Positions 15,630-24,517 of a DNA stretch of 64,000 bases are shown here, piece after piece; the first letter of the stretch is position 1, and each line of letters opens with the position of its first letter. A program made the translations under genes and the position numbers. The stretch is from Nocardioides sp. CFH 31398 (GTDB taxonomy: Bacteria; Actinomycetota; Actinomycetes; Propionibacteriales; Nocardioidaceae): positions 186,001 to 250,000 of the forward strand of contig NZ_JAKUHT010000005.1 in NCBI RefSeq assembly GCF_022436705.1, in the 5' to 3' direction. Below the pieces are notes generated by a model. That model searched no databases, was not told the origin of the DNA, and saw nothing but the letters and a program-made list of their open reading frames with translations.

Positions 15630-16184
15630 GTGGACGTGTTGTTCGTCTGCACCGCCAACATCTGCCGCTCGGCCTTCATGGAGCGATGGGCCGCCCACGC
15701 GGCCCGCGGGACGGGGCTGCGGTTCGCCAGCGCGGGCACCCACGGGGTCCGTGACTCCACCATGGACGAGGAGATGTTGCAGGCCCTGCAACGGAGGGGT
15801 GTGGACGGTTCGACGTTCCGCAGCCGACGACTGAACCCCCGCATGGTGGCCGACGCCGACCTCGTGCTGACCGCGTCCCGCGAGCACCGCGACTTCGCCC
15901 TCGAGGACTCGCCCGGCGCGTTCCGCAAGGTGCTCACCCTCGGCCAGGCCGTGGACGCAGCCCGACAGCTGCCCGCGGACGTCGAGCCCCAGAACGTCCT
16001 CGCCGAGCTCGCCCGCCATCGCGGCGGCGCCGACGCCTCGTCGGACGTGGCGGACCCCTACCGGCGGGGCCCTGAGGCGGCAGAGGCCTGCGCCACTACC
16101 GTCGTCGACATGCTCGACGCCCTCCTGCCCGTGCTCGCCGGCCGCCCGGCGGCGGCGGCCGACCGCTCGATCGTGGAGCCCTGA
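15630..16184 (+). CDS. Low-molecular-weight protein tyrosine phosphatase
   Basis: 184 aa, GTG start with GGAGG 9 nt upstream. P-loop CTANICRSAF at residues 7-16 (CX5R with the extra Ser), and the general acid in DVADPYRRG near residue 150. Slightly longer than the usual 150 aa. These enzymes typically dephosphorylate BY-kinases in capsule systems; the only BY-kinase visible is 5 kb upstream, not in this operon. Here it sits between APS kinase and a TauE exporter. Confidence 0.9.
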   Translation: MDVLFVCTANICRSAFMERWAAHAARGTGLRFASAGTHGVRDSTMDEEMLQALQRRGVDGSTFRSRRLNPRMVADADLVLTASREHRDFALEDSPGAFRKVLTLGQAVDAARQLPADVEPQNVLAELARHRGGADASSDVADPYRRGPEAAEACATTVVDMLDALLPVLAGRPAAAADRSIVEP

Positions 16185-17164
16185 TGGACGACCTCTTCAC
16201 CACCGCCGCCCTGGCCGTGCTCGCGGTCAGCTTCGGCGTCGGCATCGTCGTCGGGCTCACCGGCATGGGCGGCGGCGCCCTGATGACCCCGGCTCTCATC
16301 TTCCTCGGCATCCCGCCCACGGCGGCCGTGGCGAACGACCTGGTCGCTGCGGCGGCGAACAAGACGGTGGGGGCCGCCGTCCACTGGAAGCACGGCAAGC
16401 CCAACCTGCGACTCGCCGGCCTGCTGATCGCCGGCTCTGTCCCGTTCGCGGCAGCCGGCGGCTTCCTCGTGCAGTACCTCGGCGGCGAGTCCACCGAGGA
16501 GTTCCTCCTCCACGCCATCGGCGTCGCGCTGCTCTTCGCCGCCGCCAGCTACGCCCTGCGGATGTACCTGCAGCTGCGTGCCGTCACCTCCGGGAACGAG
16601 GCCCCGAAGGACGAGGTCGCCGTCCGGGTCGTCCCGACCCTGCTCGTCGGAGCGGTCGGCGGTCTGCTCGTCGGCATCACCTCGGTGGGCTCCGGCTCGC
16701 TGATCATGGTCGCGCTGCTGCTGCTCTACCCGACCCTGTCGGCGCTGCGTCTGGTCGGCACCGACCTGCTGCAGGCCGTCCCACTGGTCATCGCCGCCGC
16801 GATCGGGCACGTCGTCGTGTCGGGCGTGGACTGGGGCGTGCTGATCCCGCTGATCCTGGGCGGCACACCCGGCACCTTCCTCGGCGCCCGGATGGCCGCG
16901 TGGGTGAGCCAGTCCGTCATCCGCCGCGGGATCGTCATCGTCCTGTCGCTGACCGGGCTGAAGATGCTGGGGCTCTCCCCCGAGGCCGTCGGCATCATCG
17001 GCGCCGGGATGCTGCTGCTCGGGCCCCTGGCGTGGGGTTTCGTCCGACAGACGCGCGGCCTGCCCGCCTTCGACAACAACGCCGCCGCCTGGCGCGTGCC
17101 TGGGCGCGAGCGCGGGCTCGGGTCGTCGGGCGACGAGAAGTCGCGCACCGACCCCGTGCGTTGA
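16184..17164 (+). CDS. TauE/SafE-family sulfite/anion exporter-like permease
   Basis: 326 aa. Two copies of the TauE signature: VGIVVGLTGMGGGALMTPAL (about 22-41) and GGLLVGITSVGSGSLIMVAL (about 162-181), within eight or so membrane helices. Family members move sulfite, sulfoacetate or other small anions. Start ATG shares one base with the phosphatase stop (TGATG). With APS kinase in the operon, export of a sulfur oxyanion is a reasonable inference. Confidence 0.9.
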   Translation: MDDLFTTAALAVLAVSFGVGIVVGLTGMGGGALMTPALIFLGIPPTAAVANDLVAAAANKTVGAAVHWKHGKPNLRLAGLLIAGSVPFAAAGGFLVQYLGGESTEEFLLHAIGVALLFAAASYALRMYLQLRAVTSGNEAPKDEVAVRVVPTLLVGAVGGLLVGITSVGSGSLIMVALLLLYPTLSALRLVGTDLLQAVPLVIAAAIGHVVVSGVDWGVLIPLILGGTPGTFLGARMAAWVSQSVIRRGIVIVLSLTGLKMLGLSPEAVGIIGAGMLLLGPLAWGFVRQTRGLPAFDNNAAAWRVPGRERGLGSSGDEKSRTDPVR

Positions 17165-17262
17165 CCCTCAGACGATCTTCACAGTCGGCGATGAGGAACT
17201 CTTGATCCGGTCAGCCCATACTGGTCCGGTACGAGTGTTCCGACGCGGAATGGGGTCCGCCG

Positions 17263-17457
17263 ATGAGTCCGATCACGAAGGTCAAAAAGGCGCTGAGGCC
17301 GACCTCGAAGTTGCGCGAGGTCGAGGGCGGTGTCGTCGAGCACGACGGCCAGGTCACCGCATCCTGCGGCTGCGGCCTCGAGCGTCACTGGCTCCAGGGG
17401 CCGCGGGCTCTCGGCTCGGCCGAGCGCTGGCTGGCCCGCCACGCCCACGCGGCGTAG
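17263..17457 (+). CDS. Small two-cysteine protein, unknown
   Basis: 64 aa. Basic N-terminus (ITKVKKALRPTSKLREV), then EHDGQVTASCGCGLERHWLQGPRALGSAERWLARH. The CxC plus two His residues could bind a metal, but one pair of Cys is thin evidence. The ribosome site is weak. Sits alone between the TauE gene and the repeat cluster; called a gene because codon usage and composition look protein-like and it is too ordered for noise. Confidence 0.5.
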   Translation: MSPITKVKKALRPTSKLREVEGGVVEHDGQVTASCGCGLERHWLQGPRALGSAERWLARHAHAA

Positions 17458-17479
17458 GGGCGAGCTGAGGGCACGCTCC

Positions 17480-17889
17480 GCCGGCGGTCTCGACGGCCGC
17501 TCCCTCGCTGGCGCTCGGTCACTGCTCGACCACCTCAGACCATCGCGGTCCCTGGTCGTCGAGCAGGGAGCGAGCCCCGGCGAGCGACCACCCCCCTGAG
17601 GTGGTCGAGCAGGGAGCGAGCCCCGACGAGCGACCACACCCTCTGAGGTGGTCGAGCAGGGAGCGAGCCCCGGCGAGCGACCGCGTCGAGACCGCCCACC
17701 CGCCCGGGGGTCTCGACGGACCTCCCCCGCTGGTGCTCGGGCCACTGCTCGACCACCTCAGACCATCGCCGTCCCAGGGTGGTCGAGCAGGGAGCGAGCC
17801 CCGGCGAGCGACCGCGTCGAGACCGCCCACCCGCCCGGGGGTCTCGACGGACCTCCCCCGCTGGTGCTCGGGCCACTGCTCGACCACCT
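17480..17889. repeat. Dense cluster of direct and inverted repeats with a 112-bp perfect duplication
   Basis: A module beginning GGTGGTCGAGCAGGGAGCG occurs four times (from about 17554, 17600, 17647 and 17778), with the inverted form CCACTGCTCGACCACCT three times. The blocks 17647-17758 and 17778-17889 are identical over 112 bp, separated by 19 bp. No gene is present. Shorter relatives occur elsewhere in the window, so this looks like an expanded array of a REP-like dispersed element. Confidence 0.9.
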
Positions 17890-17927
17890 GAGAGGCCCGA
17901 GGGCCTGAGGCGGCCGAGCAGGAGCGA

Positions 17928-20033
17928 TCAGTGACTCCGCAACGCTCGTGCCAACGCCCCCGCCAGGTGCTCGGCGTACGCCGTGCTGATGTGCCCCTGG
18001 TCCCGCATGGGGATGAAGTCGCCGATCACCGCCGGGCAACGCCCGTCGGCACAGAACCACGGCTCGGTGTCCACGAACCGGGCGCCGGTCCCCAGGGTCG
18101 CGCGTCGGCTCTCCTCCGTCACCGTGGCCGCTCGCTCCGCGGGCGACGTCAGGCACCCCTGCAGGCTCGCGCCGGACCGGCCGAGGCAGGCCACCGGGTC
18201 GTCCTGCCGACGCGGGACGTCGCCCAGCATGACGACCTCGCCGGCGTGCGGGACGACGTCGTCGACGAGCTCGCGGTAGCCGTCGTACATCGCCCGGCGG
18301 GTCACCTCGGGATCCTGCGTGAACTCACCGTCCACGAACATGCCCCGCGGGGCCGAGCCGGCGATCACGACGACGTCCGGCTCGAGCTCCTCCACCTGCT
18401 GCTGCGCCCAGGTGTTGAACGCGGTGCACTCGCCCCACGGCCGGTCGGCGTTGCGGGCGACCGAGACCACCCGGGCGGGCGTGCAGGCGGCCTTCACCAG
18501 GTAGTGGGTGCGGTAGCCCTCCCGCTGGGCGAGCCTCTCGAAGGCCGGGATCCAGTGCCGTCCGTGGGAGTTGCCGAGCAGCACGATCGACTTCTCGGCG
18601 CCACGATCGCCGCGGGTGCAGAGCTCCCAGGGGCCGGCGTCGTCGTAGTCGCACGCGCCGAGAGGCGCCTTGTCGTCCTGGAGCTCGAGCAACGTGGGGC
18701 GCAGGTCGGCGGGGATGTCGGCGCCCTGACGGGCGGCGACGAGGGACGCCTCCACGAGGGCGACCGCGTCGTCGTCGCTCAGCGCCTTCCCGCCCGGCGC
18801 GCGGTCGAAGCGAGCGGTGGTGATCGGAGCGCCGTCCTCGACCCCGTCGCCGACCACGGCCATGCCCGCGCCGGCTCCGGTGACGACGAGCACGAGTGAC
18901 GCCGGGTAGAGGACGAGCTGTCGCCAGTACGTCGGTTGAGCTTGTCGAGACCCCGGGGCGTACGACCGGAACGGTGTCTCCACGTACCGATAGGTCAGCC
19001 ACGACAGCGCGAACGCCAGCCCCACCACAGGCCCCGTCTCGAAGAGCGTGAGCGGCCGCCCGACGTACCCCGCGGCGACGACCAGCATGGGCCAGTGCCA
19101 CAGGTAGAGGGAGTACGACATGTCCCCCACCAGGCGCAGCGGCGCCACCCCGAGGGCCCGCTGCATCACTGGCGGTCGCCCGGTGACGCCGGTGCCGGCC
19201 ACCATCACCGCTCCCGTGCCGAGCACCGGCAGCAGCGCGGCGTACCCCGGGAACGGCGTTCGTTCCGTGACGACGAAGCAGGCGACAGCGATGGCGAGCA
19301 GTCCCCCCGTCGCCAGCAGGTTGCGCGCGAGGGCGCCCAGTCGCCCGAAGACGGGTGCCGCCAGCGCGAGGAGGGCACCGGCGCCGAACTCCCAGGTGCG
19401 CGTTAGCGTCGAGAAGTACGCCATCTCCGGGCTCGCCGTCGACGCGTGCATCGACCACGCGAGGCTGACGGCGGTCATCACCGACAGGGCCACGCCGATG
19501 ACCAACCGCGGGCGGAAGGAACGCCGGGCCGCCAGCCACACGCAGGCCACGAGGAGGACCGGGAGAAGCAGGTAGAACTGCTCCTCCACCGCCAGGGACC
19601 AGTAGTGCTGCATCGGGGACGGCGGCGCCTCGTCGGCGAAGTAGTCCGTCCCGACGAGCGCGAACCGGACGTTGGCAGCGAAGAACGCCGACCAGATGGC
19701 GTCGACGGCGGTCTCCCGGGCGCGCACGACGTCCAGCCACAGCGCCGAGGCCGCCACCACCGCGACGGCGACCACGCTGGCCGCCGGGAGGATGCGTCGG
19801 GCGCGCCGGGCGTAGAAGCGGCGCAGCGACACCGTCCCGTCCCTCTCCACCTCGCGCAGGAGGAGCAGCGTGATGAGGAAGCCCGAGAGGACGAAGAAGA
19901 CGTCGAGCGTCACGAACCCGCCGGGATACGGGCTGAGGCCGGCGTGGAACAGGATGATCGCGAGCACCGCAAGGGCGCGCATGCCCTGGATGTCGTCGCG
20001 GAAGCCGGAGCGCACGGGCGCGGGGTCTGACAC
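17928..20033 (-). CDS. OafA/YrhL-type membrane acyltransferase with SGNH domain
   Basis: 701 aa, GTG start with GGGAG 6 nt upstream. Acyltransferase 3 domain in the first 390 residues: GFRDDIQGMRALAVLAIILFHAG, FFVLSGFLIT, RFYARRARRILPA, HYWSLAVEEQFYLLLP, about ten membrane helices. The C-terminal third is a periplasmic SGNH domain with the Ser in LLGNSHGRHW and DxxH in RDQGHIS. Such proteins O-acetylate surface glycans. Residues near the domain junction (APGSRQAQPTY) are encoded by a copy of the dispersed GTCGAG repeat. Confidence 0.9.
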   Translation of the reverse strand: MSDPAPVRSGFRDDIQGMRALAVLAIILFHAGLSPYPGGFVTLDVFFVLSGFLITLLLLREVERDGTVSLRRFYARRARRILPAASVVAVAVVAASALWLDVVRARETAVDAIWSAFFAANVRFALVGTDYFADEAPPSPMQHYWSLAVEEQFYLLLPVLLVACVWLAARRSFRPRLVIGVALSVMTAVSLAWSMHASTASPEMAYFSTLTRTWEFGAGALLALAAPVFGRLGALARNLLATGGLLAIAVACFVVTERTPFPGYAALLPVLGTGAVMVAGTGVTGRPPVMQRALGVAPLRLVGDMSYSLYLWHWPMLVVAAGYVGRPLTLFETGPVVGLAFALSWLTYRYVETPFRSYAPGSRQAQPTYWRQLVLYPASLVLVVTGAGAGMAVVGDGVEDGAPITTARFDRAPGGKALSDDDAVALVEASLVAARQGADIPADLRPTLLELQDDKAPLGACDYDDAGPWELCTRGDRGAEKSIVLLGNSHGRHWIPAFERLAQREGYRTHYLVKAACTPARVVSVARNADRPWGECTAFNTWAQQQVEELEPDVVVIAGSAPRGMFVDGEFTQDPEVTRRAMYDGYRELVDDVVPHAGEVVMLGDVPRRQDDPVACLGRSGASLQGCLTSPAERAATVTEESRRATLGTGARFVDTEPWFCADGRCPAVIGDFIPMRDQGHISTAYAEHLAGALARALRSH
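18932..18957. repeat. Dispersed repeat copy inside the acyltransferase gene
   Basis: GGTTGAGCTTGTCGAGACCC matches the intergenic repeat family but is in frame in this gene, encoding part of the linker before the SGNH domain. Confidence 0.6.
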
Positions 20034-20179
20034 AGCGTCTCCCGGGCCGCACGGCCTGGTGGGGGGCAAGGCAAAGCCTCGAACGTAACAGGGGGTCCAC
20101 GGCCCGCGTCGATACCGGGGCCGGGCCCGGGCGTGGCTACGATGTCCGTTGCTCCCGACGAGAGGTCTTGCGTACACCC

Positions 20180-21094
20180 ATGCCTGAAACCCACGCCGAC
20201 TACCGGCTGAGCCAGCTCGACCAGCTGGAGGCGGAGTCGATCCACATCTTCCGGGAAGTGGCGGCGGAGTTCGAGAAGCCGGTGCTGATGTTCTCCGGCG
20301 GCAAGGACTCGATCGTCATGCTCCGCCTGGCCGAGAAGGCCTTCTACCCGGCGAAGATCCCGTTCCCCGTCCTGCAGGTCGACACCGGCTACGACTTCCC
20401 CGAGGTCCTCGCGTGCCGTGACTCCTGGGTCGACCGGCTGGGCGTCCGCCTGATCGTCGCCTCCGTCGAGCAGGCCATCGCCGACGGCGTCGTGGTGGAC
20501 GACGGCAAGACCAGCCGCAACCGCCTCCAGATCGGCACCCTGCTGAACGCCATCGAGACCGAGGCGTTCACCGCCGCCTTCGGTGGCGGCCGCCGCGACG
20601 AGGAGAAGGCCCGCGCCAAGGAGCGCGTCTACTCCCACCGCGACGAGTTCGGCCAGTGGGACCCGAAGAACCAGCGTCCCGAGCTGTGGAGCCTCTACAA
20701 CGGTCGCCTGCACGAGGGCGAGCACATGCGGATCTTCCCGATCAGCAACTGGACCGAGCTCGACATCTGGGACTACATCGGTCGCGAGGGCATCGAGATC
20801 CCCTCCATCTACTACTCCCACCAGCGCCGCGTCTTCCAGCGCGACGGCATGCTGCTCAGCGAGTCGGACTTCAACCCCACCCGCGAGGGCGAGACCGTCG
20901 AGGAGCGCACCGTGCGCTTCCGCACCGTCGGCGACCTGACCCTGACGGGCTGCGTCGAGTCGACCGCGTCCACGATCCCCGAGATCATCGCCGAGGTCGC
21001 CATGTCCACGGTCACCGAGCGCGGCGCCACCCGTGGCGACGACCGGTTCTCCGAGGCCGCCATGGAGGACCGCAAGAAGGAGGGCTACTTCTGA
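20180..21094 (+). CDS. cysD: Sulfate adenylyltransferase small subunit
   Basis: 304 aa. PP-loop FSGGKDSIVMLRLAEKAFYP near residue 40, and NGRLHEGEHMRIFPISNWTELDIW and GCVESTASTIPEI typical of CysD. With CysN it makes APS from sulfate and ATP. Start: ATG (MPETHADYRLSQL); a TTG 12 bp upstream is possible, and neither has an ideally spaced Shine-Dalgarno. A -10-like TACGAT lies 37 bp upstream. Overlaps cysN by one base. Confidence 0.95.
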   Translation: MPETHADYRLSQLDQLEAESIHIFREVAAEFEKPVLMFSGGKDSIVMLRLAEKAFYPAKIPFPVLQVDTGYDFPEVLACRDSWVDRLGVRLIVASVEQAIADGVVVDDGKTSRNRLQIGTLLNAIETEAFTAAFGGGRRDEEKARAKERVYSHRDEFGQWDPKNQRPELWSLYNGRLHEGEHMRIFPISNWTELDIWDYIGREGIEIPSIYYSHQRRVFQRDGMLLSESDFNPTREGETVEERTVRFRTVGDLTLTGCVESTASTIPEIIAEVAMSTVTERGATRGDDRFSEAAMEDRKKEGYF

Positions 21095-22401
21095 TGAGCA
21101 CCGCCCAGGAGAGCACCGAGACCCCCGGCGGGGAGAGCACCGCCACCAACATGGACCTGCTGCGGTTCGCCACCGCCGGCTCCGTGGACGACGGCAAGTC
21201 GACCCTCATCGGTCGTCTGCTGCTCGACTCCAAGTCGATCTTCTCGGACCAGATGGAGGCCGTCGAGGCCACCAGCCAGTCCAAGGGCTACGACTACACC
21301 GACCTCGCGCTGCTGACCGACGGTCTGCGCTCCGAGCGTGAGCAGGGCATCACGATCGACGTGGCCTACCGCTACTTCGCGACGCCGCAGCGCAAGTTCA
21401 TCATCGCCGACACCCCGGGCCACGTGCAGTACACGCGCAACATGGTCACGGGCGCCTCGACGTCCGACCTCGGCCTCGTGCTGGTCGACGCCCGCCAGGG
21501 CCTCACCGAGCAGTCGCGTCGGCACGCGGTCATCCTCTCGCTGCTGCGGGTCCCCCACCTCGTGCTCGCGGTCAACAAGATGGACCTCGTCGACTTCGAC
21601 CAGGCCACCTACCAGCGAATCCACGACGAGTTCACCCAGTTCGCGACCAAGCTGAACATCCCGGACCTCGAGGTCATCCCGATCTCGGCGCTGCAGGGTG
21701 ACAACGTCGTGAACCGCTCCGAGAACATGAGCTGGTACTCCGGGCCGACGCTCATGCACCACCTCGAGAACGTGCACGTCGCCTCCGATCGCGACCTGAT
21801 CGACGCCCGCTTCCCGGTGCAGTACGTCGTCCGCCCGAAGTCGGACGCCCACCACGACTACCGCGGCTTCGGCGGCCAGGTCGCCGGCGGCGTCCTCAAG
21901 CCGGGCGACGAGGTCGTCGTCCTGCCCTCGGGCATGACGTCGACCATCGAGGGCATCGACCTGTTCGACACCGAGGTTGCCGAGGCGTTCCCGCCCATGT
22001 CGGTCACGGTGCGCCTGGCCGACGACGTCGACGTCTCGCGCGGCGACATGATCGCCCGGGTCAACAACGCACCGAAGCCGAGCCAGGACATCGACGCGAT
22101 GGTCTGCTGGATGACCACAGCCCCGCTCAAGCCGCGTCAGAAGCTCGCGATCAAGCACACGACGCGCACGGGACGGGCGCTGGTCAAGGACATCCAGTAC
22201 CGCTTGGACGTCAACACCCTGCACCGCGACCAAGAGACCAAGGAGCTCGGCGTCAACGAGATCGGCCGCGTCCAGCTGCGCACCACGGTGCCGCTGCTGG
22301 CCGACCCGTACTCGAAGAACCGGACCACCGGCTCCTTCATCCTCATCGACGAGGCCACGGGCGTCACGGTGGGCGCGGGGATGATCAATTCCGGGTCCTG
22401 A
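21094..22401 (+). CDS. cysN: Sulfate adenylyltransferase large subunit (GTPase)
   Basis: 435 aa, ATG with AAGGAGG upstream inside cysD. GTPase motifs: GSVDDGKSTLIGRLLLDS (G1), DTPGH (G3), NKMD (G4), then EF-Tu-like domains II/III. It couples GTP hydrolysis to APS formation by CysD. No APS kinase domain is fused; that activity is the separate cysC gene about 5.5 kb upstream. Length is normal for the stand-alone form. Confidence 0.95.
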   Translation: MSTAQESTETPGGESTATNMDLLRFATAGSVDDGKSTLIGRLLLDSKSIFSDQMEAVEATSQSKGYDYTDLALLTDGLRSEREQGITIDVAYRYFATPQRKFIIADTPGHVQYTRNMVTGASTSDLGLVLVDARQGLTEQSRRHAVILSLLRVPHLVLAVNKMDLVDFDQATYQRIHDEFTQFATKLNIPDLEVIPISALQGDNVVNRSENMSWYSGPTLMHHLENVHVASDRDLIDARFPVQYVVRPKSDAHHDYRGFGGQVAGGVLKPGDEVVVLPSGMTSTIEGIDLFDTEVAEAFPPMSVTVRLADDVDVSRGDMIARVNNAPKPSQDIDAMVCWMTTAPLKPRQKLAIKHTTRTGRALVKDIQYRLDVNTLHRDQETKELGVNEIGRVQLRTTVPLLADPYSKNRTTGSFILIDEATGVTVGAGMINSGS

Positions 22402-22460
22402 TCCTGCACCGAGTGAACGACCGGTCCGAGCCGTGAGGTTCTGGATCATCGCCGACAGCG

Positions 22461-22498
22461 ACCGGCGGCCGCCCTCCGACGAGGAGGCGGCCTCCGGT
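22461..22498 (+). terminator. GC-rich hairpin after cysDN
   Basis: ACCGGCGGCCGCC pairs with GGCGGCCTCCGGT (12 of 13 pairs) around a 12-nt loop, 60 bp beyond the cysN stop. No T-run follows, as is common in high-GC actinobacteria. Confidence 0.6.
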
Positions 22499-22857
22499 TG
22501 ACGATGGCGCCACCGCGTCGACCCCACCCTCGACGTAACCGACCCGCTAGTCGCGGTGTCGTCGACTGCGCCCAAGGAGATCATGCGGCCGTGCTCAACA
22601 CCCGCCGAGGCGCTCTCCGCGAGGTGGGCCAACTTCTCGCCTATGGCGGCCAGCGGCCTAAGCCGCGGCCGCGCCGAGCGGCCACCAATGAGCGCGACTT
22701 GGAGGGCCGGGTGCTCGCCTAGGCGCGCCGCCTCCTCGGGCGGCACTTGGGTCCTACGAGCGGGACCTCCCCCACCGTATGAGGGCGGTGACAGCTAGGT
22801 CCTCGTCCTCCCGCCCTCCTATGTCCTTCGCCGGCTGCCGTCATGTTCTGGGTTAAG

Positions 22858-23090
22858 GCGGCATCGCACTCCACGCGACACGCCTGACGCAGGAGGCTTT
22901 TCGCGCCCAGTTCGACCGCGTCGGCGACGCCCTGACCGGCGAGCTGCCCAAGGTCGCAGGCCACCTCACGACACCCGCCACGAAATCGCGCCTTCACAAA
23001 TTCTCCGCCCTAGATGTGGCGCCGGATCTGGCCGGACAACCCCCAACGGTGGCCTCAACAAGCAGATTCGCCGAAGCACTGAGGACAACG
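22858..23090 (+). pseudogene. IS256-family (mutator) transposase remnant, frameshifted
   Basis: Three frames together give a recognisable IS256 transposase C-terminus: TQEAFRAQFDRVGDALTGEL, PKVAGHL, then after a frameshift WRRIWPDNPQ, then after another GGLNKQIRRSTEDND. Family consensus around here reads like WRQIWSNNPQERLNKEIRRRTD. The rest of the element and its inverted repeats are not evident. Old, dead insertion at the edge of the polysaccharide locus. Confidence 0.65.
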
Positions 23091-23400
23091 ACCGCCACAG
23101 CCAGTCGCTCCAGTCTCCTAATTCATCGCCGCCGGTGACGGCGCACGGTCATCCGCCCTCAGTTCTCAGCCCGCGCAAGCGAATCCGGTGTGGCGGCTCG
23201 GTTGACGAATGGCACGAACCCTCGATCGGGCCCACCATGAGTCCTAGGGCCTTCCATGAAGACACGGGGACGCGAGGCGGGTCCTCCACTTGCGCCGCAA
23301 GCCCGCTTAAACTGGGAAACTGCTGCCACCCCCGCGAGCCTTCCCGCCGACGCTGGAGGCGCTCTGCGCAGCCGCCGTCCTCCCACTGAAGGGGATTCCC

Positions 23401-24495
23401 GTGACCTCCGCCCCCCTCGATCCCGCGCCCGAGCTATCGGTCATTGTTCCGGCGTACAACATCGCGGACTATCTCGCCGAGTGCCTGGACAGCCTACTGG
23501 CCCAAACGGCCCGATCGTTCGAGATCATTGTCGTCGACGACTGTTCGACAGACAGCACTCGCGAGATCGCCATGGCCTATGAAGCGCGAGAACATCGCAT
23601 CACTCTCGTCTCGCATGACCACAATCAAGGATTGGCCACTACTCGGAACACTGGAATGGAGGCGGCACGCGGCGTCGTCATCTTCTTTGTTGATGGCGAC
23701 GACTATGTCGAGCCCGACATGCTCTCGACGATGTCGGCTTTCGCCACTCCAGCGACACCGGTGGTCGGCTGCGGGGTGGTCGTTCACAGCGGAGGCACCT
23801 CGACCACGCAATTCATCGGCCTTCCCAGCGCACGAGACCTGGACGCCCACGAACTCCGCACTCTGCTGCGGGAAGCGCACACACGCCGATTCTATTGGTA
23901 CTCTCAGCGATTCTGCTTCCATCGGTCTTTCCTCGATCACGAGGGCCTGCGCTTCCGTCCCGAGATCCGCCTCGGGGAGGATTCGGTCTTCAACTGTTCG
24001 GCCCTGAACACAACGACAGCATTGCGCGTCGTCGACCAAGGCCTTTACCACATCCGGCACAGGCCCAACAGTCTCACCAGCACCAAGGGCCAGCGCGGTT
24101 TCGCTGATCGGATCAGCAGCCAATATGTCGCGCTGAGAGAGATTTACTCTTCTTCACCCGCCGAAAACGAACGCTTGAACGACTACTTCCGTTACATTCT
24201 TGCGTTCCAGCTCCCCCAAGCTGTGAACAATGCTCTGCTGATAGAGGGCGCCGGCGAGGCAGTGCTTGATGAGTTGGCCGCGATCCGCCGGTCCCCGTGG
24301 TTCCGAGCCGCGTCTCGCGATGTCGCCGCCGTCCGCAGCTCGACCCTCAAGACGCGACTCTTGGTTGCGATGGTTAAGCGCGGTCACAACCGGCTCCTGC
24401 GAACTGCTTATGGACTGACCGATCAAGGGCGCGAGATTCTCTCACGCCTGGGTAGATCGCGGCGGAGCTTCGCTAGCCGACCAGCCGCACGCTGA
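23401..24495 (+). CDS. GT2-family glycosyltransferase
   Basis: 364 aa, GTG start preceded by GAAGGGG. GT-A fold: LSVIVPAYNIADYLAECLDSL at residues 12-32, VVDDCSTDSTREI, and the DXD-like FVDGDDYVEPDML near residue 97. C-terminal helical part with basic residues. Transfers a sugar from a nucleotide donor, likely to the lipid-linked repeat unit. It is the only plus-strand gene of the locus, convergent with the flippase; GC is clearly lower than in cysDN. Confidence 0.9.
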   Translation: MTSAPLDPAPELSVIVPAYNIADYLAECLDSLLAQTARSFEIIVVDDCSTDSTREIAMAYEAREHRITLVSHDHNQGLATTRNTGMEAARGVVIFFVDGDDYVEPDMLSTMSAFATPATPVVGCGVVVHSGGTSTTQFIGLPSARDLDAHELRTLLREAHTRRFYWYSQRFCFHRSFLDHEGLRFRPEIRLGEDSVFNCSALNTTTALRVVDQGLYHIRHRPNSLTSTKGQRGFADRISSQYVALREIYSSSPAENERLNDYFRYILAFQLPQAVNNALLIEGAGEAVLDELAAIRRSPWFRAASRDVAAVRSSTLKTRLLVAMVKRGHNRLLRTAYGLTDQGREILSRLGRSRRSFASRPAAR

Positions 24496-24517
24496 CCTCG
24501 CGGCCCGGGCAAGAGCA

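Larger units (their letters stand above)
22402..23400. other. One-kilobase degenerate interval
   Basis: No intact gene. It holds a strong hairpin just after cysN, an IS256-family transposase remnant around 22.86-23.09 kb, and otherwise short broken frames with no family I recognise. It separates the high-GC core from the lower-GC polysaccharide locus. Confidence 0.6.

Noticed and set aside
17480..17889. CRISPR array
   Set aside because: Repeat spacing is irregular, repeats occur in both orientations, spacers are not unique, and there are no cas genes.
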